Shown one piece after another: positions 17,876-26,483 of a DNA stretch of 64,000 bases. Source of the stretch: an uncultured Alphaproteobacteria bacterium (GTDB lineage Bacteria; Pseudomonadota; Alphaproteobacteria; Rhodobacterales; Rhodobacteraceae); contig CAKMYZ010000009.1 of the NCBI GenBank assembly GCA_929200255.1, positions 1-64,000 of the forward strand. The letters run 5' to 3'. The translations under genes were made by a program, and so were the position numbers. Position 1 is the stretch's first letter. The number at the start of each line of letters is the position of its first letter. The notes below the pieces were generated by a model. The model was given only the letters and a program-made list of their open reading frames with translations, made no database searches and was not told the DNA's origin.

Positions 17876-18331
17876 ATGAAAGATCACGCGGACGACACAA
17901 CAGCCCGCAAAGCTTGGATGAACCTGCTATCCAAAGCGCCCGACGGGCAGATTGCCGCACTTCTGGATGCGTCAGGTCCGCGCCCAGATTTCACCTGGCT
18001 GCGTCCACCTGAGATTGGCAGCGTTATGGTGCGGGGCCGTGCTGGCGGCACTGGCGCACCATTCAATCTGGGAGAGATGACCATCACACGCTGTGCGCTG
18101 CGACTTCCCTGCGACACAGTCGGGCACGGCTACGTCCAGGGGCGCCGCAAAGCAGATGCAGAGGCCGCCGCCCTTGTTGATGCCCTGATGCAGACAGACG
18201 CCGCGGCCACCATCCAGGCGCAGGTCCTGTCCCAGATCGCAGAGGCGCGCGCCACAGCACAGCAAACACGCGCAGCAAAAGCAGCCGCAACCAAAGTCGA
18301 ATTCTTCACAATGGCCAGAGGGGAAGATTGA
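17876..18331 (+). CDS. phnG: C-P lyase core complex subunit PhnG
   Basis: A 151-residue subunit of the PhnGHIJ core that transfers the phosphonate to ribose of ATP. It shows the family features RKAWMNLLSKAPDGQ, the central TLTRCALRLP-like segment (MTITRCALRLP) and VGHGYVQGRRKADAEAAALVDALMQ. ATG at 17876 is the first start inside the conserved region; the frame is open a little further upstream through the promoter. Its stop shares a base with the phnH start (TGATG). Confidence 0.93.
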   Translation: MKDHADDTTARKAWMNLLSKAPDGQIAALLDASGPRPDFTWLRPPEIGSVMVRGRAGGTGAPFNLGEMTITRCALRLPCDTVGHGYVQGRRKADAEAAALVDALMQTDAAATIQAQVLSQIAEARATAQQTRAAKAAATKVEFFTMARGED

Positions 18332-18894
18332 TGCCCAGCCAAACACTCGAGGGTGGTTTTACAGAACCCGCGGTTCAATCCGCGACGGCGTTTCGCAGCG
18401 TGATGGAGGCGATGGCACGTCCCGGCACCTGCCATACGATCACAGGTGCCACACCACCCAGCCCCCTATCGAAGGCCGCAGGTGCCGTTCTGCTGACGCT
18501 TTGCGACACAAACACGCCGCTCTACCTTGCCGGACCGACCGATACGCCGGAGGTTCGTGCATGGATTGCGTTTCACACCGGTGCACCGTTGGTGGGCCCA
18601 ACAGTTTGCGCATTCGCCATAGGGTCATGGGCCGATTTGATGCCGCTTGATCCCTACCCAATTGGCACGCCAGACTATCCTGACAGGTCTGCCACATTGA
18701 TCGTCGAAACCGACACATTGCCCAGCGAAAAAGCGGCGCTGATCGGACCAGGGATCAAAGATAAGGCATATCTTTCGCTACCTGATCTGGCGCCGATACA
18801 GATCAACCACCGGCTCTTTCCACTTGGACTCGATTTCATTTTCACAAGCGAGGCAACAGTCACTGCCCTGCCCCGATCAACACAGGTGTCCTGA
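18331..18894 (+). CDS. phnH: C-P lyase core complex subunit PhnH
   Basis: A 187-residue subunit of the C-P lyase core. Recognised by EPAVQSATAFRSVMEAMARPG near the N-terminus, the motif LTLCDTNTPLY, and the C-terminal DFIFTSEATVTALPRST. ATG at 18331 overlaps the phnG stop by one base, and the stop shares one base with the phnI start, so the subunits should be translated together. Confidence 0.94.
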   Translation: MPSQTLEGGFTEPAVQSATAFRSVMEAMARPGTCHTITGATPPSPLSKAAGAVLLTLCDTNTPLYLAGPTDTPEVRAWIAFHTGAPLVGPTVCAFAIGSWADLMPLDPYPIGTPDYPDRSATLIVETDTLPSEKAALIGPGIKDKAYLSLPDLAPIQINHRLFPLGLDFIFTSEATVTALPRSTQVS

Positions 18895-19982
18895 TGTATG
18901 TAGCTGTCAAAGGTGGCGAACGAGCCATTGAAAATGCCCATGCCTGGCTTGCCGAAGAACGTCGTGGCGACCAAACCGTGCCAGAGCTCTCGGTCGCGCA
19001 AATCCGCGAACAGATGACGCTGGCCGTCAATCGTGTGATGGCTGAAGGATCACTTTATGACCCTGATCTGGCCGCGCTTGCCATCAAACAGGCGCGCGGC
19101 GATCTGATTGAGGCGATCTTTCTGATACGCGCCTATCGCACGACATTGCCGCGCTTTGGCACCAGTCAGCCCATCGATACCGAAAGCATGGCCTGCGACC
19201 GGCGTATCTCGGCCACTTTCAAGGATCTGCCCGGCGGGCAGGTTTTGGGGCCGACATTTGACTACACGCACCGTTTGCTGGACTTTAAACTGGCCGCCGA
19301 TAGTGACGTTACAGAAGCGCCCCAACGTGATGCCCCTGATCGGCGGATGCCCCATGTGGCGGACTTCCTCAACAGGGAGGGGCTGATCGAAGAGGCCCCG
19401 CATGACGATACCGAACCGCGCGACCTGACACGTGAACCGCTTGAGATGCCGGCCGACCGGCCCCTGCGCCTGCAATCGCTAGCGCGGGCCGACGAAGGGT
19501 TCATCCTATCGCTTGCCTACTCCTCCCAGCGTGGCTACGGGCGCAACCACGCCTTTGTGGGTGAACTGCGCATTGGTCAGCTTGCGGTGGAAATGGATAT
19601 CCCAGAACTGGGGTTTTCCATTGAAATTGGTGAAATCACAGTGACCGAATGCGAAAGCGTCAACCAGTTCATCGGCTCCAAAACAGAGCCGCCGCAATTT
19701 ACCCGTGGCTACGGGCTTGTACTGGGTCAGAGTGAGCGCAAGGCTATCTCAATGGCGGTGGTTGACCGGGCGATGCGTTGGGAAGAACTGGGAGAGGACA
19801 ACGTCGGCGCGCCTGTTCAGGACACCGAATTTGTCCTGTACCACGCTGACAATATTCAAGCGACGGGCTTTCTGGAGCATATCAAACTCCCTCACTACGT
19901 CGATTTCCAATCGGAATTGGAGCTAGTGCGCAAACTGCGCCGCGAGGCAGGTGCGGAACAAGTACAGGAGGCCGCAGAATGA
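18894..19982 (+). CDS. phnI: C-P lyase core complex subunit PhnI
   Basis: A 362-residue nucleosidase subunit that, with PhnGHJL, displaces adenine from ATP by the phosphonate. Family blocks visible include MYVAVKGGERAIENAHAWLAE at the start, AEGSLYDPDLAALAIKQARGD, ISATFKDLPGGQVLGPTFDY and SLAYSSQRGYGRNHAFVGELR. Length is normal. It overlaps phnJ by four bases. Confidence 0.95.
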   Translation: MYVAVKGGERAIENAHAWLAEERRGDQTVPELSVAQIREQMTLAVNRVMAEGSLYDPDLAALAIKQARGDLIEAIFLIRAYRTTLPRFGTSQPIDTESMACDRRISATFKDLPGGQVLGPTFDYTHRLLDFKLAADSDVTEAPQRDAPDRRMPHVADFLNREGLIEEAPHDDTEPRDLTREPLEMPADRPLRLQSLARADEGFILSLAYSSQRGYGRNHAFVGELRIGQLAVEMDIPELGFSIEIGEITVTECESVNQFIGSKTEPPQFTRGYGLVLGQSERKAISMAVVDRAMRWEELGEDNVGAPVQDTEFVLYHADNIQATGFLEHIKLPHYVDFQSELELVRKLRREAGAEQVQEAAE

Positions 19983-20836
19983 CCGACCAAGCCTACAACT
20001 TTGCCTATCTGGACGAACAGACCAAGCGCATGATCCGTCGCGCGATCCTCAAGGGGTTGGCGGTGCCGGGGTATCAGGTGCCCTTTGCCAGCCGCGAGAT
20101 GCCGATGCCTTATGGCTGGGGCACAGGTGGCGTACAGGTATCCGCCGCTGTGATGACCACTGATGACTGTTTCAAAGTCATCGATCAGGGGGCCGACGAT
20201 ACGACAAACGCGGTTTCAATCCGCAGCTTCTTCAAGCGCACAGCGGGTGTCAAAGCAACAACCCGCACAGCCGAGGCATCAATAATCCAGACCCGCCACC
20301 GCATCCCCGAAGACGCGCTGACAGAGAGTCAGATCCTCGTCTATCAGGTACCAATCCCGGAACCTTTGCGATTTCTGGAACCCCGCGAAAGCGAGACGCG
20401 CAAGATGCACAGTCTTGAGGAATACGGGTTGATGCATGTGAAACTTTACGAAGACATCAGCCGGCATGGGCATATCGCAACCTCTTACGCCTATCCGGTC
20501 AAGGTCGAAGGGCGCTACGTGATGGACCCATCGCCCATTCCAAAATTCGACAATCCCAAACTGGGCGACTGTCCGGCAATCCAGCTGTTTGGCGCGGGCC
20601 GCGAGCAGCGCATCTATGCACTGCCCCCTTACACCCAGGTGATCAGCCTCGATTTTGAAGATCACCCATTTGATCCGTCAAAGGCAGATCATGCCTGTGG
20701 GCTTTGCGGCGCTGAACACAGCTACCTTGATGAGGTAATCATCGATGATGCTGGTGGGCGGATGTTTGTCTGCTCTGACACTGATTTTTGCAGATCCCGT
20801 CAGGAGGATGGGCACAAAGGAAAGGACGCAGCATGA
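19979..20836 (+). CDS. phnJ: Alpha-D-ribose 1-methylphosphonate 5-phosphate C-P lyase
   Basis: The radical-SAM enzyme that breaks the C-P bond and releases the alkane. It is 285 residues long, with the normal start YNFAYLDEQTKRMIRRAILKG. The four cysteines expected for the iron-sulfur cluster sit at the C-terminus as C-x2-C (CGLC), then about 21 residues, then C-x5-C (CSDTDFC). The catalytic glycine-rich region PMPYGWGTGGVQVSAA is also present. It overlaps both neighbours, so the core complex genes form one unit. Confidence 0.96.
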   Translation: MTDQAYNFAYLDEQTKRMIRRAILKGLAVPGYQVPFASREMPMPYGWGTGGVQVSAAVMTTDDCFKVIDQGADDTTNAVSIRSFFKRTAGVKATTRTAEASIIQTRHRIPEDALTESQILVYQVPIPEPLRFLEPRESETRKMHSLEEYGLMHVKLYEDISRHGHIATSYAYPVKVEGRYVMDPSPIPKFDNPKLGDCPAIQLFGAGREQRIYALPPYTQVISLDFEDHPFDPSKADHACGLCGAEHSYLDEVIIDDAGGRMFVCSDTDFCRSRQEDGHKGKDAA

Positions 20837-21609
20837 CCGATCACGCGCTACTATCTGTGCGCGGCGTGTCAAAACGCTATGGCAGGCATATCGGATGCGC
20901 CGATGTATCATTTGGTCTCTATCCCGGTGAAGTGATGGGGATCGTTGGTGAATCCGGCTCTGGCAAGTCCACCTTGCTGAACTGCATGGCTGGGCACCTC
21001 ACACCCGACGCAGGCGAGGTGTTCTTTGACACCGCCGTTGATGGACCCCGCGACACATTACGCATGTCAGAGCCTGAGCGGCGCATGCTATCGCGCACCG
21101 ACTGGGCCTTTGTGCATCAACATGCGCGCGATGGACTACGCATGGGCGTCAGCGCAGGCGGCAACGTGGGCGAGCGGCTGATGGCGGTTGGCGCGCGCAA
21201 CTATGGCGTGATCCGCGATAGCGCCGAAGATTGGCTGGAACGGGTCGAGATCGACAAGAGCCGCATCGATGACCGCCCCACCGCTTTTTCTGGCGGCATG
21301 CAGCAGCGTTTGCAGATTGCGCGCAATCTGGTGACCGGTCCGCGGCTTGTCTTCATGGATGAACCCACTGGTGGCCTGGATGTCAGCGTGCAGGCGCGAC
21401 TGCTCGATTTGCTGCGCTCGCTGGTGCGCGACATGGGGCTTTCGGCTGTGGTTGTGACGCATGATCTCGCTGTTGTCCGGCTCCTTGCCAATCGCCTGAT
21501 GGTGATGAAATCCGGGCAGGTCGTTGAATCCGGCCTGACCGATCAAGTGCTTGACGACCCGCAGCACGCCTATACCCAGCTGCTTGTCAGCTCCATCCTG
21601 CAAGTGTGA
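20833..21609 (+). CDS. phnK: C-P lyase-associated ABC-type protein PhnK
   Basis: A 258-residue soluble ABC ATPase that docks on the PhnGHIJ core rather than on a membrane permease. Walker A is GESGSGKSTLLN, the signature FSGGMQQRLQIARNL and Walker B LVFMDEPTGGLD. ATG at 20833 overlaps the phnJ stop; upstream in-frame starts fall in phnJ and are rejected. Confidence 0.94.
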   Translation: MTDHALLSVRGVSKRYGRHIGCADVSFGLYPGEVMGIVGESGSGKSTLLNCMAGHLTPDAGEVFFDTAVDGPRDTLRMSEPERRMLSRTDWAFVHQHARDGLRMGVSAGGNVGERLMAVGARNYGVIRDSAEDWLERVEIDKSRIDDRPTAFSGGMQQRLQIARNLVTGPRLVFMDEPTGGLDVSVQARLLDLLRSLVRDMGLSAVVVTHDLAVVRLLANRLMVMKSGQVVESGLTDQVLDDPQHAYTQLLVSSILQV

Positions 21610-21619
21610 GGTCGCAATA

Positions 21620-22303
21620 ATGTTTGAACTCAAAGATGTGTCCAAGACCTTCACCCTGCACAATCAGGGCGGGGCCGTTATTGAAGTGATGTCAGGGGCC
21701 AGCCTTTCGGTCCGCCCGGGCGAATGCGTGGCCCTGACCGGGGCATCGGGCGCGGGAAAGTCGACGCTCATGCGGATGCTTTATGGCAACTATCGCGCGC
21801 AACACGGGGTGATTTCGGTGGATGGTGTCAACATCGTTCAGGCCGCGCCGCGCGAAGTGATCCGTCTGCGGCGCGAGGTTCTGGGTTACGTCAGCCAGTT
21901 CTTGCGCGTCGTGCCCCGCGTGCCCACGCTGAACGTTGTGGCCGAGCCGCTTCTGGCGTTGGGTGTTCCGACACCCGAAGCCAAGGAACGCGCGGCGGAC
22001 CTGCTGGCCCGGCTGAACATTCCCAAACCTTTGTGGGCCCTGTCCCCGACAACGTTTTCCGGCGGCGAACAACAGCGCGTCAACATCGCGCGCGGCTTTG
22101 CCCACAGCTTTCCGGCCCTCTTGCTGGATGAACCCACGGCGAGCCTTGATGCCACCAATCGCGCTGTTGTCCTTGACCTGATCCAGGAAGCCAAGGCGCG
22201 CGGGGCCGCAATCATTGGGATTTTTCATGATGAGGCCGCACGGGCGCAGGTCTGCGACCAGGAAATTGACGTCACGGGCTTTGCCCCGTCACAGGCGGCA
22301 TAA
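21620..22303 (+). CDS. phnL: C-P lyase-associated ABC-type protein PhnL
   Basis: A 227-residue ABC ATPase. Walker A is GASGAGKSTLMRML, the signature FSGGEQQRVNIARGF and Walker B LLLDEPTASLD. The start MFELKDVSKTFTLHNQGG is typical of PhnL. The start at 21620, ten bases after phnK, is preferred over an upstream ATG inside phnK. The stop shares a base with phnN. In the family, PhnL supports the nucleosidase step; how it uses ATP there is not fully settled. Confidence 0.94.
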   Translation: MFELKDVSKTFTLHNQGGAVIEVMSGASLSVRPGECVALTGASGAGKSTLMRMLYGNYRAQHGVISVDGVNIVQAAPREVIRLRREVLGYVSQFLRVVPRVPTLNVVAEPLLALGVPTPEAKERAADLLARLNIPKPLWALSPTTFSGGEQQRVNIARGFAHSFPALLLDEPTASLDATNRAVVLDLIQEAKARGAAIIGIFHDEAARAQVCDQEIDVTGFAPSQAA

Positions 22304-22845
22304 TGGCGGGGCGGTTGATCGCAGTTGTCGGACCCTCGGGTGTCGGTAAGGACAGTGTAATGGCCGGGATCGCAGCGCAGTTGCCGCATCTGGCGCTGGT
22401 TCGCCGCACCATCACACGGGACCCGGACCTTGGTGGCGAAGCCTATGACGCAGTCGCGCCGGAAAAATTCGACCAGATGGTCGATCAGGGCGCCTTTTGC
22501 ATCCACTGGGGCGCTCATGACCTGCGCTACGGCATCCCTTCAAAGGTGTTGCGCGATGTAGTTGCCGGGGCCGAGGTACTTGCCAACTTCTCACGCAGTG
22601 CTTTGCTGCAGGCAAATGCGATCTTTCCTGCGATGACAGTGCTGAATATCACCGCAAGCGATGCGGTGCTTGCGCAGCGGCTTCGCGGGCGCAAACGGGA
22701 ATGCGATGCACAGATTGCGAAGCGCCTGGCACAGGCAGCGAAACCACTGCCTGCGGGTATCGACGTGATCACCTTATACAATGACGGGCCGCTAAGAAGG
22801 ACAGTCGATGCCGCGGTCAAAGCCCTTCACCCTGTGAGGGCATAG
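22303..22845 (+). CDS. phnN: Ribose 1,5-bisphosphate phosphokinase
   Basis: A 180-residue kinase that converts ribose 1,5-bisphosphate to PRPP, so that the C-P lyase product enters nucleotide metabolism. It has the guanylate-kinase-like P-loop AVVGPSGVGKDSVM and the family features RRTITRDPDLGGEAYDAV, FCIHWGAHDLRYGIP and RLRGRKRE. Its last 19 bases overlap, tail to tail, the end of the DUF1045 gene on the other strand. Confidence 0.94.
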   Translation: MAGRLIAVVGPSGVGKDSVMAGIAAQLPHLALVRRTITRDPDLGGEAYDAVAPEKFDQMVDQGAFCIHWGAHDLRYGIPSKVLRDVVAGAEVLANFSRSALLQANAIFPAMTVLNITASDAVLAQRLRGRKRECDAQIAKRLAQAAKPLPAGIDVITLYNDGPLRRTVDAAVKALHPVRA

Positions 22846-23498
22846 CGATGGATCATCTCAAACAGACCATCCGTACGCTCGCCTACCAGCGCCAGCTCTC
22901 TGACAACAAAGAGATCGGCGAGCGGAGGCAAATGTGTGGTCAAGACGGTCTCCCAATGGCTCAGCTCTTTGGGGGAAAGTTCACCAGTCAGCGTAAGATG
23001 AAAGCGAAAAGCGTCCAGTACATAAGGGTAGCCCCATTGTATCAGGTGCGCCTCCTGATGTGGGGCCAGATCCGCCGCCCGGCGGCGCGCCAGTTCTGCG
23101 TCGCTCATCGGCGCACGAAACCGATCCAGATCCATCACACAGGCCGCCGCCAACTTCGCAAGATCGTCGGTCGGCCTCGAAGGAATCAGGGCCAGAAAGC
23201 GACCCAGCCCGCTCAGTTTCAATGGGCCACTGACCGCAGGGGCGTGGCCAGCAGCCAGGGTTGCGACCGCATCTTTCAAGCTGGACAGGCTCTGGCCCTC
23301 GGCCAGTCGAAATGGCGGTTTCAACGTACCATGAAACCCGTATTTGCGCGGTGTCATAGTGACGTCACCAAGGCCCGCGATATTCGGCTGAGCGGCTGCC
23401 TCCCCACCGGCAATATCCCATCCCAACCATGCGGCACCGAAATCGGCCATCGCCCCGTCGGGCGGCACATAATAAATTGCAAAGCGAGTGTATGACAT
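22827..23498 (-). CDS. DUF1045 phosphonate-operon protein, 2H-phosphoesterase-like
   Basis: A 223-residue protein of the family found almost only in C-P lyase clusters. It carries two H-x-T-x motifs, HGTL (56-59) and HLTL (167-170), the paired catalytic signature of 2H phosphoesterases that act on cyclic phosphates. No PhnP (the metallo-hydrolase that opens ribosyl 1,2-cyclic phosphate 5-phosphate) is seen in the cluster, so this protein may take its place; that is inference. ATG at 23498 follows AAAGGAG. It is transcribed against the phnG-N genes and away from phnM. Confidence 0.85.
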   Translation of the reverse strand: MSYTRFAIYYVPPDGAMADFGAAWLGWDIAGGEAAAQPNIAGLGDVTMTPRKYGFHGTLKPPFRLAEGQSLSSLKDAVATLAAGHAPAVSGPLKLSGLGRFLALIPSRPTDDLAKLAAACVMDLDRFRAPMSDAELARRRAADLAPHQEAHLIQWGYPYVLDAFRFHLTLTGELSPKELSHWETVLTTHLPPLADLFVVRELALVGERTDGLFEMIHRYALTG

Positions 23499-23547
23499 GA
23501 ATTCTCCTTTCAACCCCAACAGTCTAACTGACCTTCACGACAGTGAG

Positions 23548-24690
23548 ATGTCAGCTTCGCTTTGCCTTGCCAATGCGGAACTGGTGTTACCTGACGCTGT
23601 CGTTCGCGGGCGGGTTACTATTCAGGGTGGCACAATCGCAGACATTGCCGAAGGCGGCGAGGTGCCGGCAGGTGCAGTAGATTGTCAGGGTGACTATGTC
23701 ATTCCCGGCTTGGTTGAGCTGCACACCGACAACCTCGAGCGTCACATCGAACCGCGCCCAGAAGTTGACTGGCCACACCTGCCCGCACTAATCGCACATG
23801 ACGCGGAACTGGCTTCGACAGGCATAACGACCGTCTTTGACGCCTTGCGGGTCGGGTCACTACACAAAAGCAAAGCACGCTACGAAGCTTATGCGCGGGG
23901 CCTGGCGGACGAACTTTTGGCAGCGCGGGCAGCGGAGCTGTTTAAGATCAGTCATTTTCTGCACCTACGTGCCGAAGTCTGCTCTGAAACCCTGTTGGAC
24001 GAGCTGGCAGAGTTCAGCCCAGAAGATCGCGTCGGCATTGTCAGCCTGATGGATCACACACCGGGCCAGCGGCAGTTTCGGGACTTGACGGCGTTCAAAA
24101 CCTACGTCGCAAAGAAAAGAGGAATGACCGAGGCAGAATTCGCAGAGCACCACGCCAGACTTCTGGAGTTACAGAAACGCGTCGGTGAAGAGCATGAGGT
24201 TGGAGCCGTCAGGGAAGCCAAGCGGCTAAACGCTGCACTGGCCAGCCATGACGACACCACCGCGGAGCATGTTGCAACCTCATACACCAATGGTGTCAGT
24301 TTTGCCGAGTTCCCAACCACATTGGAAGCCGCCCAGGCATGTCGCGACACCGGCATCAGGATCATGATGGGCGCCCCTAACATTGTGCGCGGTGGCTCAC
24401 ATTCCGGTAACGTTTCCGCGGTAGAACTGGCAGAGCATGGCTTACTTGACATTATCTCGTCAGACTACGTCCCATCAGCGCTCTTGTTATCAGCGTTTCA
24501 ACTGTCGCGGCTCTGGGACGACCTGCCACGCGCCATCGCCTGTGTGACAGAGTGTCCGGCCAAAGCAGCAGGTCTTTTGGATCGTGGCACGCTGACGCCC
24601 GGGCTGCGCGGAGATGTCGTGCGCATCGCTGCAAGCAATGAAACACCCATCATCAAAGGCGTTTGGAGCAGGGGCGCGCGCATCAGCTAG
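23548..24690 (+). CDS. phnM: Alpha-D-ribose 1-methylphosphonate 5-triphosphate diphosphatase
   Basis: The amidohydrolase that removes pyrophosphate from the ribosyl-phosphonate triphosphate before C-P bond cleavage. It is 380 residues long from ATG 23548. Metal-site blocks include VIPGLVELHTDNLERHIEPRP and, near the end, DIISSDYVPSALL. The frame stays open to 23488, but starting there would overlap the divergent DUF1045 start, so the shorter form is preferred although its ribosome site is weak. Its promoter should lie in the 49 bases between the two genes. Confidence 0.92.
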   Translation: MSASLCLANAELVLPDAVVRGRVTIQGGTIADIAEGGEVPAGAVDCQGDYVIPGLVELHTDNLERHIEPRPEVDWPHLPALIAHDAELASTGITTVFDALRVGSLHKSKARYEAYARGLADELLAARAAELFKISHFLHLRAEVCSETLLDELAEFSPEDRVGIVSLMDHTPGQRQFRDLTAFKTYVAKKRGMTEAEFAEHHARLLELQKRVGEEHEVGAVREAKRLNAALASHDDTTAEHVATSYTNGVSFAEFPTTLEAAQACRDTGIRIMMGAPNIVRGGSHSGNVSAVELAEHGLLDIISSDYVPSALLLSAFQLSRLWDDLPRAIACVTECPAKAAGLLDRGTLTPGLRGDVVRIAASNETPIIKGVWSRGARIS

Positions 24691-24705
24691 CAGGCCAGCG
24701 CTAGC
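24686..24705. repeat. Inverted repeat across convergent stop codons
   Basis: GCTAGC (24686-24691) and GCTAGC (24700-24705) flank an 8-base loop and include both the phnM stop and the hexosaminidase stop. The symmetry could give a short hairpin on either transcript. No T run follows, so a terminator role is doubtful. Confidence 0.25.
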
Positions 24706-26482
24706 GCAGCACCACATGCCCTTGCGGGTCCAGATCATAATGGGTCGTCAGATCCAGAAACACGCTCTGCGCTGGCGGCTGCTCTTGCCATGCCATAGCA
24801 CTCACGCCGAGCATCCGCGGCATCAGCATTGGCCAAAGCTGATGATCCTGTGTCGTGAACTCGGACCAGAAGGCGCCCTGTACACCGATGATGCGATCCA
24901 CCAAAGCCGGGTCCGGCACCGGGTCCCAGTTGACCGTATCGGCTGTATCGATAAATGCGGCCCAACTTGCCCCCCAATCATCTGGATCATCGGTATGCGC
25001 CATATCCAGATAGACATGCTGCCCAGGCGTCATCACAACATCATAACCTGCGCGCGCCGCATCAAGACCAGGGCCCTGCCCTGTCCAGCTGAACAAGATC
25101 GCGTCATGGCCGATACCGCCGCCAGCACCCTGTGCGGCTTCTTCCCATGCGGCAGGCCGTTGGCCGTTCGCCTGCACGATGGCGGCAAGCCGCGATATCG
25201 TCCAGCCTTGCAAATCCTTGGTTGTCTCCAGCCCTTCTTGCACCATCAGTGTCCGGGCCATTGGACTGCCCATCCACGTGCCTTCCGGCAATTCATCGCA
25301 TCCCAGATGCAGGTGGCCAAACGGGAAAAAATCACCCACTTCACGTGTAACCGCCTCTAAGATCTCCCAGGTCTTGGGCTGCGCAGGGTTGAGGGCATTG
25401 CCGCGATAGCCTTGCACCGATGCCTCGGCTCCGTTGTCAGCGGGATCGCGTGTTTCCGGGAATATCGTCGTGATCGCAAGCGCATGGGCGGGTGCCTCGA
25501 TCTCTGGCATCACTTCGATATTGAGCGCCTTGGCATGGGCGATGATCTGCCGCGCATCGTCCTTGGAGTAACTGCCACCCTCGATGGGTTTCCCGTTGAA
25601 CATGCCCGGCAGGGTCTGACCTTCGCCGCGAAATGCCGTCTTCTGCCACAACTCTGGCACGGAACTGATCTCAAGACGGAAGGCCTCATCATCGGCAAAG
25701 TGCCAGTGAAACCGGTTCAGTTTCAGCATTGCCATCAGATCAAGAAGCGCCAGAATTGTGGGGCGCTCATAAAAATGGCGCGCGGTATCAAGATGCTGCC
25801 CCCGCCAGCCAAAGCGAGGGGTGTCAGTGATGCGCCCCTTAGGCAAAGGCCCCTGTTGCAGCAAGGTCAGCAGCGTGATCCCGGCATAGAAGCGGCCGCC
25901 GTAAGAACCAGCCGAGATGCGCACAGCATCATCGGATATTTCAATTTCATAAGCATCTTCAGGCAGGTCAGTCGCTGTAACCAAAACAGGGTGTGTTCCG
26001 CAAAACGCCATCCCCTGCCGTTGGGCCAGTTCTGCAACCCCGTCCAGCGCTGGATCATCACACTGGAAACCATCGATCTCTAATGAGCCACCTGACGGGG
26101 TCCAACGGGTTGGTTGCGGGACAAGTGCCAACCCATCTACGGGCACAGGCTCTGCACTTGGTGGTTTGTGGCGACCCGCGGGCGTGGCCGGCAATGGAAT
26201 AATCTCGCCGTCACAGCGTAGGTAGGGGCCCAAGGGCATCCAGGCTCTGTTTGCGGGCTTGAAGTCGCCGCTGTACTTGATGACAACCTCATGTATCTGT
26301 CCCGCTTGCAGATCAGGCAGGGCAATCTCGATATAGCTTCCCAGTGATCGGATGCTGTGTCCACCGGATACGGGCGCCAACGGTGCCATGCCAGAGCAGC
26401 ACAGCACCGGCGCATGCAGGTCGCGGTCGGGCACGATGCTGCACAGCATCTGCATGCCCACGATACGGCAGGAATATTGCAT
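24701..26482 (-). CDS. Beta-N-acetylhexosaminidase, glycoside hydrolase family 20
   Basis: A 593-residue enzyme that removes terminal beta-linked GlcNAc or GalNAc. After an N-terminal domain, the family 20b fold starts near residue 145 and the catalytic barrel near 225 (RFGWRGQHLDTARHF, LNRFHWHFADDEAFRLE). The catalytic Asp-Glu pair is in HLHLGCDELPEGTW. No signal peptide is seen, so it should act in the cytoplasm on imported oligosaccharides, in keeping with the ABC importer across the divergent promoter. It begins one base after the stop of the GntR regulator and is probably in its operon. GH20 enzymes often take both GlcNAc and GalNAc, matching the downstream pathway genes. Confidence 0.92.
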   Translation of the reverse strand: MQYSCRIVGMQMLCSIVPDRDLHAPVLCCSGMAPLAPVSGGHSIRSLGSYIEIALPDLQAGQIHEVVIKYSGDFKPANRAWMPLGPYLRCDGEIIPLPATPAGRHKPPSAEPVPVDGLALVPQPTRWTPSGGSLEIDGFQCDDPALDGVAELAQRQGMAFCGTHPVLVTATDLPEDAYEIEISDDAVRISAGSYGGRFYAGITLLTLLQQGPLPKGRITDTPRFGWRGQHLDTARHFYERPTILALLDLMAMLKLNRFHWHFADDEAFRLEISSVPELWQKTAFRGEGQTLPGMFNGKPIEGGSYSKDDARQIIAHAKALNIEVMPEIEAPAHALAITTIFPETRDPADNGAEASVQGYRGNALNPAQPKTWEILEAVTREVGDFFPFGHLHLGCDELPEGTWMGSPMARTLMVQEGLETTKDLQGWTISRLAAIVQANGQRPAAWEEAAQGAGGGIGHDAILFSWTGQGPGLDAARAGYDVVMTPGQHVYLDMAHTDDPDDWGASWAAFIDTADTVNWDPVPDPALVDRIIGVQGAFWSEFTTQDHQLWPMLMPRMLGVSAMAWQEQPPAQSVFLDLTTHYDLDPQGHVVLR

Positions 26483-26483
26483 G

